This document shows positions 1 to 6,155 of a DNA stretch of 16,707 nucleotides, piece by piece. A program made the translations under genes and the position numbers. The notes beneath the pieces were generated by a model. That model was not told where the DNA came from. It saw nothing but the letters and a program-made list of their open reading frames with translations, and searched no databases. Positions within the stretch are counted from its first letter, which is position 1; every line of letters begins with the position of its first letter. Location of the stretch: contig CAZUJU010000056.1 of the NCBI GenBank assembly GCA_964620675.1, positions 1 through 16,707 of the forward strand, given 5' to 3'. Origin of the DNA: CAYSFW01 sp964620675 (GTDB taxonomy: Bacteria; Pseudomonadota; Gammaproteobacteria; UWMA-0217).

Positions 1-59
1 ACCTGGGATTTGGGGTCGGGCACTTTGCCGACGAGGATGTCGCGGGCGGTGTCGAGCAT
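1..59 (-). CDS. hsdM: N-terminus of HsdM-like N6-adenine DNA methylase (partial, cut by window edge)
   Basis: Only the first 19 codons are inside the window, reading MLDTARDILVGKVPDPKSQ. The segment ARDILVGKVPDPKSQ is the characteristic opening of a subgroup of type I restriction-modification M subunits, which methylate adenine in the target site and form the methylase or, with HsdR, the restriction complex. The ATG at 59-57 is preceded by AAGG at a good spacing, so the start is credible. Homologues I remember have several extra residues between MLD and ARDIL, so this N-terminus looks slightly short. The catalytic motifs (such as NPPY) would lie outside the window, so intactness cannot be judged. 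The call rests on a short but distinctive peptide. Confidence 0.6.
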   Translation of the reverse strand, partial: MLDTARDILVGKVPDPKSQ

Positions 60-86
60 ATTAAAACCTTGTTTAACATTGATGGA

Positions 87-134
87 CAGGATGGACAGGA
101 TAAAAAACCAAAGTCTTTAATCCTGCTCATCCTG
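87..134. repeat. Inverted repeat built from CAGGATGGACAGGAT units between the methylase and GxxExxY genes
   Basis: The arm 87-101 (caggatggacaggat) pairs with 120-134 (atcctgctcatcctg) with two mismatches around an 18-nt loop. The left arm is part of a tandem GATGGACAG repeat at 81-101. The right arm lies inside the 3' end of the GxxExxY gene, whose stop is at 117-119. There is no T-tract after the stem in the direction of transcription, so a classical terminator is doubtful. It is more likely part of the repeat family that frames the neighbouring gene. Confidence 0.6.
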
Positions 135-548
135 TGTATCCATGTTCAATTTTGTTTTTCGGGTAAAGCGTTTGTATTCGAGTTTTGGGTTGCCGAAATT
201 GATCAGCAGGCCGACTTCGATTCCGGTGGCGTTCAGGTAATTGATGATCTGTGCCTGATGTTCTGGTGCGATAGCCTTGACCGCTTTCAATTCAACGATC
301 ACCTTGCCTTCAACGAATAGGTCTGCATAAAAGTCGCCAACACATTCACCCCTGAACAGCACCTTGACCGGATGTTGGGATATCACTGACAAGCCCGTTT
401 GTTGCAGCGCCAGCAGCAAAGCCTTCTCATAGACCGATTCAAGGAAGCCCGCGCCAAGTTCGTTGATCACTTCAAAGGCACAGCCGATCACGCTTTTGGT
501 TATCTGCTCGTGTTTCAAACCCGAATCCTGTCCATCCGGTTTATCCAT
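117..548 (-). CDS. GxxExxY-family protein
   Basis: The 143-residue product belongs to the GxxExxY family, a widespread group of small proteins without an established function that I know of. The naming motif is visible as GAGFLESVYEKAL at about residues 31-43, followed by the conserved stretches VGDFYADLFVEGKVIVELKA and LINYLNATGIEVGLLINFG. The alternation of D, E and K residues in the ADLFV..VIVELKA segment resembles the PD-(D/E)xK nuclease core, but that is my inference. I chose the ATG at 548, seven bases after the PIN gene stop, because the longer reading frame to 635 only antisense-overlaps and duplicates PIN sequence. The short spacing suggests co-transcription and translational coupling with the PIN gene. 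Both protein ends are encoded by the framing 32-nt repeats, so the terminal residues are probably repeat-derived. Confidence 0.85.
   Translation of the reverse strand: MDKPDGQDSGLKHEQITKSVIGCAFEVINELGAGFLESVYEKALLLALQQTGLSVISQHPVKVLFRGECVGDFYADLFVEGKVIVELKAVKAIAPEHQAQIINYLNATGIEVGLLINFGNPKLEYKRFTRKTKLNMDTQDEQD
120..151. repeat. Direct repeat copy A (3' end of the GxxExxY gene)
   Basis: This 32-nt stretch matches 525-556 at 28 of 32 positions in the same orientation. It encodes the last residues of the GxxExxY protein (KLNMDTQDEQD). The left half belongs to the same CAGGATG-type repeat family as 81-101. Confidence 0.7.
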
Positions 549-556
549 GTTCAATT
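525..556. repeat. Direct repeat copy B (5' end of the GxxExxY gene)
   Basis: This is the second copy of the 32-nt repeat, 405 nt from copy A. It contains the GxxExxY start codon (548-546) and encodes NMDKPDGQDS at the N-terminus, mirrored by NMDTQDEQD at the C-terminus. Both ends of the gene therefore carry the same repeat. Confidence 0.7.
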
Positions 557-1095
557 CACTCGGGCGGGAACCGCAGCTTCGAAAAGCTGCGCCCGGCCTG
601 GATGGCTCGGCGCTCGATCTCCGCCGCCGACGCAAGCCAGCCTTGCTGCTCCAGAAACAACAGGTAGGCGCGCGTGCTGATCTTGCGGCAGTTGGCCGGC
701 AACAAAAAACTGGCGCGGGCGATCTTGTGATCCTCGAACAGGAACACGCCCGTTTGTCGCGGCTGGCCAGGGTTGATTGCTTCCAGCGCGAAGTCGTTCA
801 TGGTTTCCTGAATCGCCAGTTCGCCGAGGTTGGCGGTGCGGGCGGCGGCGGGGTCTGCCGCCAGCCGTTGCTGGTGATGCCGGAAAGTGCGGGTCGCGCG
901 CACCGATACCTGGCCGGAGGCGGCCCACTGCGCCAATTTCTCGCTGGTCGGCGTCTGGTTGCGCGTCACTTCGTGCAGCACCATATCGACCAGCACGATC
1001 GGCCAGCCGGGCTTGAACAGCAGGTCGAGCGCATCGGCATAGGCCAGTGTGATGAGCGGCCCGGCGTCGGGCAGCAGAGCAACGTTCGCGGCCAT
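556..1095 (-). CDS. PIN-domain protein, probable toxin RNase of a toxin-antitoxin pair
   Basis: The 179-residue protein opens with the PIN-type strand and first acidic residue, LLPDAGPLITLA (D10). Further acidic positions expected of a PIN active site are visible at E42 (LHEVTR), E92 (NLGELAIQE) and D122 (FEDHKIA). PIN proteins of this size are mostly metal-dependent RNases that act as toxins. The gene starts 10 bases after the ribbon-helix-helix gene stop and is followed seven bases later by the GxxExxY gene. This order (antitoxin first, toxin second) is standard for such operons. It is longer than a typical VapC of about 130-140 residues; the extra C-terminal helices from about residue 135 are unassigned. 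Target RNA and activity cannot be read from the sequence. Confidence 0.75.
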   Translation of the reverse strand: MAANVALLPDAGPLITLAYADALDLLFKPGWPIVLVDMVLHEVTRNQTPTSEKLAQWAASGQVSVRATRTFRHHQQRLAADPAAARTANLGELAIQETMNDFALEAINPGQPRQTGVFLFEDHKIARASFLLPANCRKISTRAYLLFLEQQGWLASAAEIERRAIQAGRSFSKLRFPPE

Positions 1096-1105
1096 CGCGA
1101 GCGGC

Positions 1106-1453
1106 TCAGCTTGCCAGCGATTTCAGTTGATCGACCATGTCGCGCGTGTCGGCCTCCGGCAATCGCGGCATCGGCAGGTGGGCTTGCGCCATCAACAGGA
1201 AGAGGTCTTCCTCGCTGTCGATTCCCAGCGTGCGCATGGCTTCGTCGCCCGCGAGCCGCCCCAGCGAAAAGTCGAGCAGCCGCCGGTAATTCTGGTTGCC
1301 TGTTGCTTCGGCCGCCTCGAAGGTTTCGACCAGATGGCGAAGCTCGGCGTTGAACAGCGCATTGACCGAGGTGTCGGTCTTGGCGGCAATGATTTTGGCG
1401 CGCTTGAGCAGATCACGATCGACCGCGCCGGTGAAATTGACGGTGCTTGCCAT
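1106..1453 (-). CDS. Ribbon-helix-helix antitoxin-like protein
   Basis: The 115-residue protein has an N-terminal ribbon-helix-helix pattern: a strand (TVNFTGAVD), a first helix (RDLLKRAKIIAAKTD) and a second helix (SVNALFNAELRHLVETFEA). RHH proteins bind operator DNA as dimers. The C-terminal half ends in LGIDSEEDLFLLMAQA and LPMPRLPEA, likely the segment that binds and neutralises the toxin (inference). The start is the ATG at 1453-1451, supported by GGAG nine bases upstream; an upstream in-frame start at 1477 lacks such support. It lies immediately before the PIN gene, and overlapping inverted repeats in its upstream region suit autoregulation. Confidence 0.75.
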   Translation of the reverse strand: MASTVNFTGAVDRDLLKRAKIIAAKTDTSVNALFNAELRHLVETFEAAEATGNQNYRRLLDFSLGRLAGDEAMRTLGIDSEEDLFLLMAQAHLPMPRLPEADTRDMVDQLKSLAS

Positions 1454-1484
1454 TTTTTGACTCCATGGGATTAACACGCAAGTA

Positions 1485-1508
1485 AGTGTAACACACTAAT
1501 CTGTGTGT
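1485..1508. promoter_or_regulatory. Candidate operator/promoter of the RHH-PIN-GxxExxY operon
   Basis: Two overlapping inverted repeats are visible: AGTGT-aac-ACACT at 1485-1497 and ACACAC-taatct-GTGTGT at 1491-1508. Read on the minus strand, the first contains TACACT, which resembles a -10 hexamer, 34-39 bases upstream of the antitoxin ATG. Short repeated half-sites over the promoter are the usual arrangement for autorepression by RHH antitoxins. The repeats are seen directly; the function is inferred. Confidence 0.5.
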
Positions 1509-1605
1509 CTGGAACCGCACCCGCGGCTATGCAGTGTTTGGGTTCGGTGTCGAGCATTATTTCTATATTTTCATGGTGTTGTCGGCTAAGAAGCCCGTTT
1601 TCCAA

Positions 1606-1625
1606 TTCCATCGAATTCGATGGAA
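1606..1625. repeat. 20-bp perfect palindrome
   Basis: TTCCATCGAATTCGATGGAA reads identically on both strands. It lies in the stretch 1509-1719, between the toxin-antitoxin operon and the broken TIR-STAND gene, where I see no convincing gene. It could be a dimer-binding site or the scar of a recombination event. No neighbour identifies its partner. Confidence 0.7.
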
Positions 1626-1989
1626 GTAGGGCGGAAGGAAAATCTAAACCTCTCGATTTCGTGGGGTTTAACCATGGCGAGCTCGCCACACACAAACGCT
1701 GCGTGGATGGACTCATGGTTCAGGGCGCGAACTGGTTCAAGGAGACGTAGTCCTTGATGTATTCGGGGACGAGCGTGCGGTACGGCTGGGGAACGGCTCT
1801 GAAATCATGGGTGTTGAAGTACGGGTTGGTCGCCAGATCGGTGTTTGTTTGTCTTCGGATGCGCCTTGCGAATAGAACGACCACGCAATCAGCGCGTCGA
1901 TACCAGTGGTGTCGTCAAGCCAGTGGCGCAGCAGTTTGGTTTTGCCCGTGCCGCTGGGGGCGATGAATTGGATGATGCGCGTTTCTTTA

Positions 1990-2029
1990 GCCCCTCTACC
2001 TCTGGGAGAGGGGTTGGGGTGAGGGTTCT
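1990..2029. repeat. Interspersed repeat of the NPHPNPSPRGRG type inserted in frame
   Basis: The plus strand has CCCCTCT (1991-1997) pairing with AGAGGGG (2007-2013), followed by a GGTTGGGGTGAGGG tail. Read on the minus strand in the NTPase frame it gives NPHPNPSPRGRG. I recognise this as a common dispersed intergenic repeat of proteobacteria. It splits the NTPase sequence between LLNDAWHGE and TRIIQFIAPSGTGKT without shifting the frame. Confidence 0.75.
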
Positions 2030-2125
2030 CTTCGCCATGCCAAGCGTCGTTGAGGAGTTGCAGTTCGGCGATGCTACCGAAAAAGCCGCCTTTGACGGTG
2101 GGGAGGCGGTCTGAGTAGATAGAGT

Positions 2126-2226
2126 TCGTCGTTCCGGCAGGGATTGTCGGAACCCAGGCGTTCGGGACGATGTCCGGAGTGACCTCCCTGTCGGCTGGAT
2201 ACCGGCAATCCATGCCGGTATGACGG
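2126..2226. repeat. REPIN-like element: two REP hairpins in inverted orientation
   Basis: The ends form 32-bp imperfect inverted repeats (2126-2157 and 2195-2226, 25 of 32 matching). Each end is itself a hairpin: TTCCGGCA/TGTCGGAA at 2132-2152 with a 5-nt loop and one G-U pair, and ATACCGGCA/TGCCGGTAT at 2199-2221, perfect, with a 5-nt loop. Two REP palindromes facing each other across a short spacer is the REPIN/BIME layout. REP families are mobilised in trans by RAYT transposases; none is encoded in the window. In the NTPase frame it is translated without a stop as RHTGMDCRYPADREV and WVPTIPAGTT. Confidence 0.75.
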
Positions 2227-2725
2227 TCCGGTGTCGTGTTGGGCGTTGGAGCCTGCACCAGTCTGTGGATTTCGAGCACCAGTGCGGTCAGATGTTCCTA
2301 GGCTTCGTGTTCGCTAAAGCCGGACAACGGCTTGTTGTCTTTCGGCCTGCCTTGGATCGGCGTTAGCCATTCTACGGTTTGCCAGAGACACGGTTTCAAA
2401 ATCAGCGGTATCACGCGGATACCTTCTTTTTTCCGCCGTTCCAGCAAACGCGGCACTTCTGTTCCACGAATAAACTTCGAACCGAGAAAATTGGCGCTAA
2501 TCAGCAGAATGGCGACATCCGCTCCGTTGAGCGCCCGTTCGATCTCTGGAAACCAATCGTCGCCCGCTTCGATTTGCTGGTCTTCCCAGACCGACAACAA
2601 GCCCTCCATTTCCAGCACCGTAAGTTGGGTTTGGAGACGGTTTTTCCACACTTCGTCTTGGTGGCTGTAACTGATGAAAACCTTGGTCATGACGCCAACC
2701 ATCCTTGCGAACAGGGAACTCCGCG

Positions 2726-2754
2726 ATCATAGCGCGAAGCCGCAGGCCGCCCAA
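2726..2754 (-). promoter_or_regulatory. Candidate sigma-70 promoter of the TIR-STAND gene
   Basis: On the minus strand TTGGGC (2754-2749) and TATGAT (2731-2726) are separated by exactly 17 bases. The -10 box matches the consensus at five of six positions and the -35 at three. Transcription would start near 2719, about 30 bases before the TIR ATG. Confidence 0.5.
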
Positions 2755-2970
2755 TGTGGCGCGTGCTTGCGCCCGAACGATAAGGGCGAGAACAGGCGAG
2801 TGAGAAGGTGCGTAAACCGGGAATACCCGGTCGAGCAGCAACGGCGAGGGTGGCGAGCAGCCGTTTATTCACGCTGCGGGCATTGGGCCGCCCGCGCCAG
2901 ACAATCGCAGCCGAACGGGGTTTGAGGCACGGAGATCACGCTGCGAGCCGCCGCGATGAAACTGTTCCGT

Positions 2971-4695
2971 TCATTTCGCGCGCAGACCTGTCCCGGCGCC
3001 GCCGCATGCGCGCCGACGGTCGCGCAGCCAGTCCAGCGCGCCCGGGGTTGATTGCCACAGTTCGAACGCAAACTGACGGTACAACCATGCCTCCTCATCA
3101 CCTCCGGCGCGAATGCCGAAGGGATCACTGCGTGGCGGCTTGGGTGCCTTGGCCAACAGCGTGCGCACGACTTTCGGCGCCATCGCCATTGCCTCGCACG
3201 CCGCGCCGTGGGAAGCGTCGAGCTGGCCCAGACGATACAGTGCGAGCGCTCGACCGTAGACGATGCTCGGTCCGATGTCGTCCGGATAGGTCCGTGCCAA
3301 GGCTAGCGCGTCGGCATTGCGCTCGTGCGCCAGCAGCGTATGGATAACGAAGGAACGCATGTCGTGGTTGTCGTCGGGGTTCAGCGCGAGCAGCCGTTGT
3401 GCGAGCCGCAGGGATTCGTCCTCGTGGTCGCCACGGATTTCGAGCTGCTGCAGTCGGAACAGGCTGCGCAGGGCGGGCCGGTTTTGCGGGTAGGTCCAGG
3501 GGAGTTGGGTGTCTGGTGGCAACGCCTGGTCGACCATCCGCCAGGCGCGGTTCAACACGGGCCGCAATAGCGTCTCGGCCCACCATTCGGTATCGGTTTC
3601 GGGGTGGAGGCGCAATGCGATGGCGAGGTCGTCGAGAACTTCGATGCTGTCGTAGGCTTCGGGATGGGTGGCGAGCCAGTCGATCCAGGCCGATGCTCGC
3701 TCGCGCTGCCACGGATTTTTATCCGGATCGTTGTCGAGCGGCTGGTCATGCACGGAGAACGGCTTGGCGCTTGGAAACACCTCACGCCATTCGCGTTCGA
3801 GCTCGGCGACCCGTGCCGGCGGTTGTAACGTGAGTATGGGGGCGTCAGGCGGGCCAGCTTGGGGCGCTGCGTCCTCGGCGGTGAGTGTCTTCATTTGCGC
3901 TTCCAACGCGGCAATCGCCTGCTCAAGCGCCGCGCCGTTGATCCCCATCGCGAGCAGGTGGTCGCGCAATTGCCGCGGATTGGTTGCCGTCGCCTCGACC
4001 TCGGCCAGCCGGTAATGCGGCAGTTGACGCTCGGCGAGCGCCACGAGTTGCTCGTGCAACGCCGCGACCGCGGTGCCGTTGGCATCCGCCAATGTATCGG
4101 CGATCGCCGCGTGGGGATCCTTCGCGACGCGCTCGAGAAATTCGAGTATGCCGGCGTATTCGTCGCTGCCTCGCCGGCGCAGTCTCCGATGCCACATTCG
4201 GGCACTTTCGCGGGCTTCTTCGTAGCGCTGTTCCGACATCAGCAACTGGATCTCCAGTAGCGCCGTAGATGGCGCGTCGGGGGCGTCGCGCTGCGCATGC
4301 TGGAACGCCTCCCAGGCGCCGGGGCTATCGTCCTGATCCATGCGAATCGCGGCGAGCCGTTGCCAGGCGCCGCTGCGCAGCGGCGAGCGCGGCGAGGTGT
4401 CCAGGATGCGGGTGATCATCCGTAGCTTGAGATCGAAAGCGCCAACTTCGTCGTAAAGATTGCAGAGCGTGTCGAATGCGTATTCGTGGGCGTCGTTCGT
4501 GCCGGCGATGCGGTGGTCGAACAGCGGCTCCAGTAGCGCGATACCGGCTTCGGGGTTGCCGGCTTCGGATTCATCGATTGCCGCCGCCGCTACCGCATCG
4601 GGTATCAAACGTTCGAGGTCGAGCGGTAACGCGTCGCGATCAGTGGTTTCGTACGTGTCTGGCCTCGCGGTTTCTGGTCGTTGGCGGAATACCAA
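2971..4695 (-). CDS. TPR-like repeat protein of unknown function
   Basis: The 574-residue product is rich in alanine, leucine and paired helices typical of TPR or HEAT-like solenoids, for example AGIALLEPLFDHRIAG, LRSGAWQRLAAIRMDQDD, GAWEAFQHAQRDAPDAP and DESLRLAQRLLALNPDD. No signal peptide or membrane segment is visible, so it is probably cytoplasmic. The C-terminus has a distinctive block (PPRSDPFGIRAGGDEEAWLYRQ, then STPGALDWLR) that I associate with TPR-like proteins without known function. The start is a TTG at 4695; there is no in-frame ATG until about residue 92, well inside the repeats. The frame stays open about 55 bases further upstream without a standard start. It is divergent from rdgC, with 237 bases between. 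Composition matches the core genes, not the accessory part. Confidence 0.75.
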   Translation of the reverse strand: MVFRQRPETARPDTYETTDRDALPLDLERLIPDAVAAAAIDESEAGNPEAGIALLEPLFDHRIAGTNDAHEYAFDTLCNLYDEVGAFDLKLRMITRILDTSPRSPLRSGAWQRLAAIRMDQDDSPGAWEAFQHAQRDAPDAPSTALLEIQLLMSEQRYEEARESARMWHRRLRRRGSDEYAGILEFLERVAKDPHAAIADTLADANGTAVAALHEQLVALAERQLPHYRLAEVEATATNPRQLRDHLLAMGINGAALEQAIAALEAQMKTLTAEDAAPQAGPPDAPILTLQPPARVAELEREWREVFPSAKPFSVHDQPLDNDPDKNPWQRERASAWIDWLATHPEAYDSIEVLDDLAIALRLHPETDTEWWAETLLRPVLNRAWRMVDQALPPDTQLPWTYPQNRPALRSLFRLQQLEIRGDHEDESLRLAQRLLALNPDDNHDMRSFVIHTLLAHERNADALALARTYPDDIGPSIVYGRALALYRLGQLDASHGAACEAMAMAPKVVRTLLAKAPKPPRSDPFGIRAGGDEEAWLYRQFAFELWQSTPGALDWLRDRRRACGGAGTGLRAK

Positions 4696-4932
4696 TGATA
4701 TTAGCGGTGTTCGGGGCCAAATTTCGACCGCTGCGGGCGGAATTCAACGCCGCTTACCGATACTTGCGGATCGTGTTGTCGCACGCCCGGAACAACCTCT
4801 GCGCCTTGCGCGTTGGCGATGCCGCCAACGGTGCGGCGGCGCATGTGATCAACCGCTTAGCCCGCCGGTCTGCCGTTCGCCCCCGCCGTGCGGTACACTC
4901 GCGCCCCTTCGAACCGAGCAGGATGGCGCACG

Positions 4933-5847
4933 ATGTGGTTTAAGAATCTGATTATTTATCAACTGGAACAGCCGTTTGCCTACGACGCGGAGACGTTGGA
5001 GGCGAAGCTTGAGCCGGCCCGGTTTCGCCCGTGCACGCCGCATCAGTTGAGTAGCCTGGGGTGGACCTCGCCGTTGGGCAAGGATGACGAGATGCGGGTG
5101 CATGCGGGTTCGGGGGCGTTTTTGATCTGCGCGAAAAAGGAGGAGCGGATTCTCCCGGCGAGCGTGATCAAGGATTTCATGGCCGAGCGGATCGAGGCGA
5201 TCGAGAATGCGGAGATGCGCAAGGTGCGCAAGAGCGAGCGCGATCAGATCCGCGATGAGGTGGTGCTCGATCTGACGCCGAAGGCGTTCACCCGCAGCCA
5301 TGTCACCTTTGCGTTGATTCTGCCCGAGCAACGCTTGTTGCTGATCGATGCGTCGAGTTTGAAGAAGGCGGATGAGTTCACTGACCTGTTGCGCAAGACG
5401 CTCGGCGATACGCCGCTGTCGATCCCGAAGACGATTCACTCGGTGAGTGATCGTTTGACCCAATGGCTGACCGATCCGTCGCTGTTGCCGTCGGATTTCA
5501 AGATCGGTGACGAATGCGAGTTGCAGCAGCCGACCGACGAGGGCGGCATCGTGCGTTGCCGGCGCCACGATCTCGAAAGCGAGGAGATCCGCAAGCACCT
5601 CGATGCCGGCAAGCGCGGGGTCAAGCTCGCGTTGCACTGGGCCGAGAAGCTGAGTTTTGTGCTGCTGGAAGATCTCAGCCTGAAAAAACTGAAGTATGCG
5701 GATGAGTTGCTGGAGCAGGCGGCCGACCTCGGCGCCGACGACGCGGCGGCGCGCTTCGACGCCGAGTTCACGTTGATGACGCTGGAACTCGCGCAGTTCG
5801 TGCCACGGCTGGCGGAGGTGTTGGGCGGGTTCGATACGGACGAGTGA
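4933..5847 (+). CDS. rdgC: Recombination-associated protein RdgC
   Basis: The 304-residue protein starts MWFKNLIIYQLEQPF, the standard opening of RdgC, and has the family length (about 303 residues in E. coli). Other conserved blocks are LGWTSPLG, KDFMAERIEAIE and the long segment around HWAEKLSFVLLEDLSLKKLKY. RdgC is a nucleoid-associated DNA-binding protein that forms a ring dimer around duplex DNA and limits RecA filament formation. The ATG at 4933 is chosen over the ATG at 4888 because it gives the family N-terminus and has AGGA nine bases upstream. recA lies about 6 kb away in the same window, but with unrelated genes between. Confidence 0.95.
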   Translation: MWFKNLIIYQLEQPFAYDAETLEAKLEPARFRPCTPHQLSSLGWTSPLGKDDEMRVHAGSGAFLICAKKEERILPASVIKDFMAERIEAIENAEMRKVRKSERDQIRDEVVLDLTPKAFTRSHVTFALILPEQRLLLIDASSLKKADEFTDLLRKTLGDTPLSIPKTIHSVSDRLTQWLTDPSLLPSDFKIGDECELQQPTDEGGIVRCRRHDLESEEIRKHLDAGKRGVKLALHWAEKLSFVLLEDLSLKKLKYADELLEQAADLGADDAAARFDAEFTLMTLELAQFVPRLAEVLGGFDTDE

Positions 5848-5854
5848 GTCGGCG

Positions 5855-6056
5855 TTCGTTGATACCTAAGCGCGGCGGCGATCGCTTGATTCTTTTTGCC
5901 TGTCCGTATCGACCCCGGGATCTCGCGCTCGCGTTGGGTGAGACTGGCGCTCAATCGATCGCCCGCGGCGTGTTTTTGGCGCTCGGTGAGGCGCATCGCT
6001 AACCAGTATCCGGGCTGATCACTCATACGGAAGCCGATACTATCCGCCTTGTTCAA
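5855..6056 (-). pseudogene. Possible relic of a LuxR-type helix-turn-helix domain
   Basis: The minus-strand frame reads LTQREREIPGSIRTGKKNQAIAAAL, which follows the LuxR/GerE pattern LTxREREhLxLIAxGKxNxEIAxxL. It then gives RYQRTPTHS in place of the usual SERTVKTHxS recognition helix. Several conserved hydrophobic positions are lost (P and S in the ILxLI segment), the recognition helix looks shortened, and the frame runs on antisense into rdgC without a sensible end. I take it as a decayed fragment. Part of the resemblance could be chance. Confidence 0.4.
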
Positions 6057-6155
6057 AAACGGGCGGAGTGGTTGGCATCACGTCAGGTGGGATTGTGAGC
6101 AATCGCTATCACCCGCTTTTAAAGAATGGGCAAACCCATCATTTACGGCTACTGA

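Larger units (their letters stand above)
1720..2690 (-). pseudogene. Broken TIR-STAND NTPase (TIR domain, amber stop, P-loop NTPase, lost 3' part)
   Basis: The first 130 residues are a TIR domain (MTKVFISYSHQDEVW, then LLISANFLGSKFIRGTEVP, with E78 at the place of the catalytic glutamate of NADase TIR domains). A TAG at 2300-2298 ends this frame after GFSEHEA, but the same frame continues at once with EHLTALVLEIHRLVQ and then an NTPase: FFGSIAELQLLNDAW, Walker A APSGTGKT (1938-1961) and the WSFYSQG motif typical of TIR/STAND proteins. Intact relatives are single long proteins with C-terminal sensor repeats, which bind ligands or phage proteins and activate TIR. Here the NTPase frame breaks near 1845-1851 at CAAACAAAC. 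A different frame then gives an unrelated-looking tail (TDLATNPYFNTHDF ... YVSLNQFAP) ending at 1720. The start at 2690 is chosen over 2702 because it begins the conserved TIR strand and has AAGGA 11 bases upstream. I infer a dead gene, although a truncated TIR-only protein could still be made. Confidence 0.8.

Noticed and set aside
81..151. Possible CRISPR-like array from the repeated CAGGATGGACAG units
   Set aside because: The units are short, adjacent and partly inverted, with no regularly spaced unique spacers and no cas genes.
463..1353. Long plus-strand reading frame of 296 codons
   Set aside because: It is antisense to the PIN and RHH genes, which have clear domain patterns; its own translation is Arg/Gly-rich and without family features.
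1471..1716. Minus-strand frame of 81 codons between the toxin-antitoxin operon and the TIR-STAND relic
   Set aside because: It has no ribosome binding site and no family resemblance apart from the short MLDTE segment reported as a finding; it also runs across the operator-like repeats.
2808..3347. Plus-strand frame of 179 codons over the end of the TPR gene
   Set aside because: Its translation is low-complexity and Arg-rich, as expected of a shadow frame in GC-rich DNA, and it is antisense to a supported gene.
4849..5637. Minus-strand frame of 262 codons
   Set aside because: It lies entirely opposite rdgC and has no recognisable motif; GC-rich coding DNA commonly leaves such antisense frames open.
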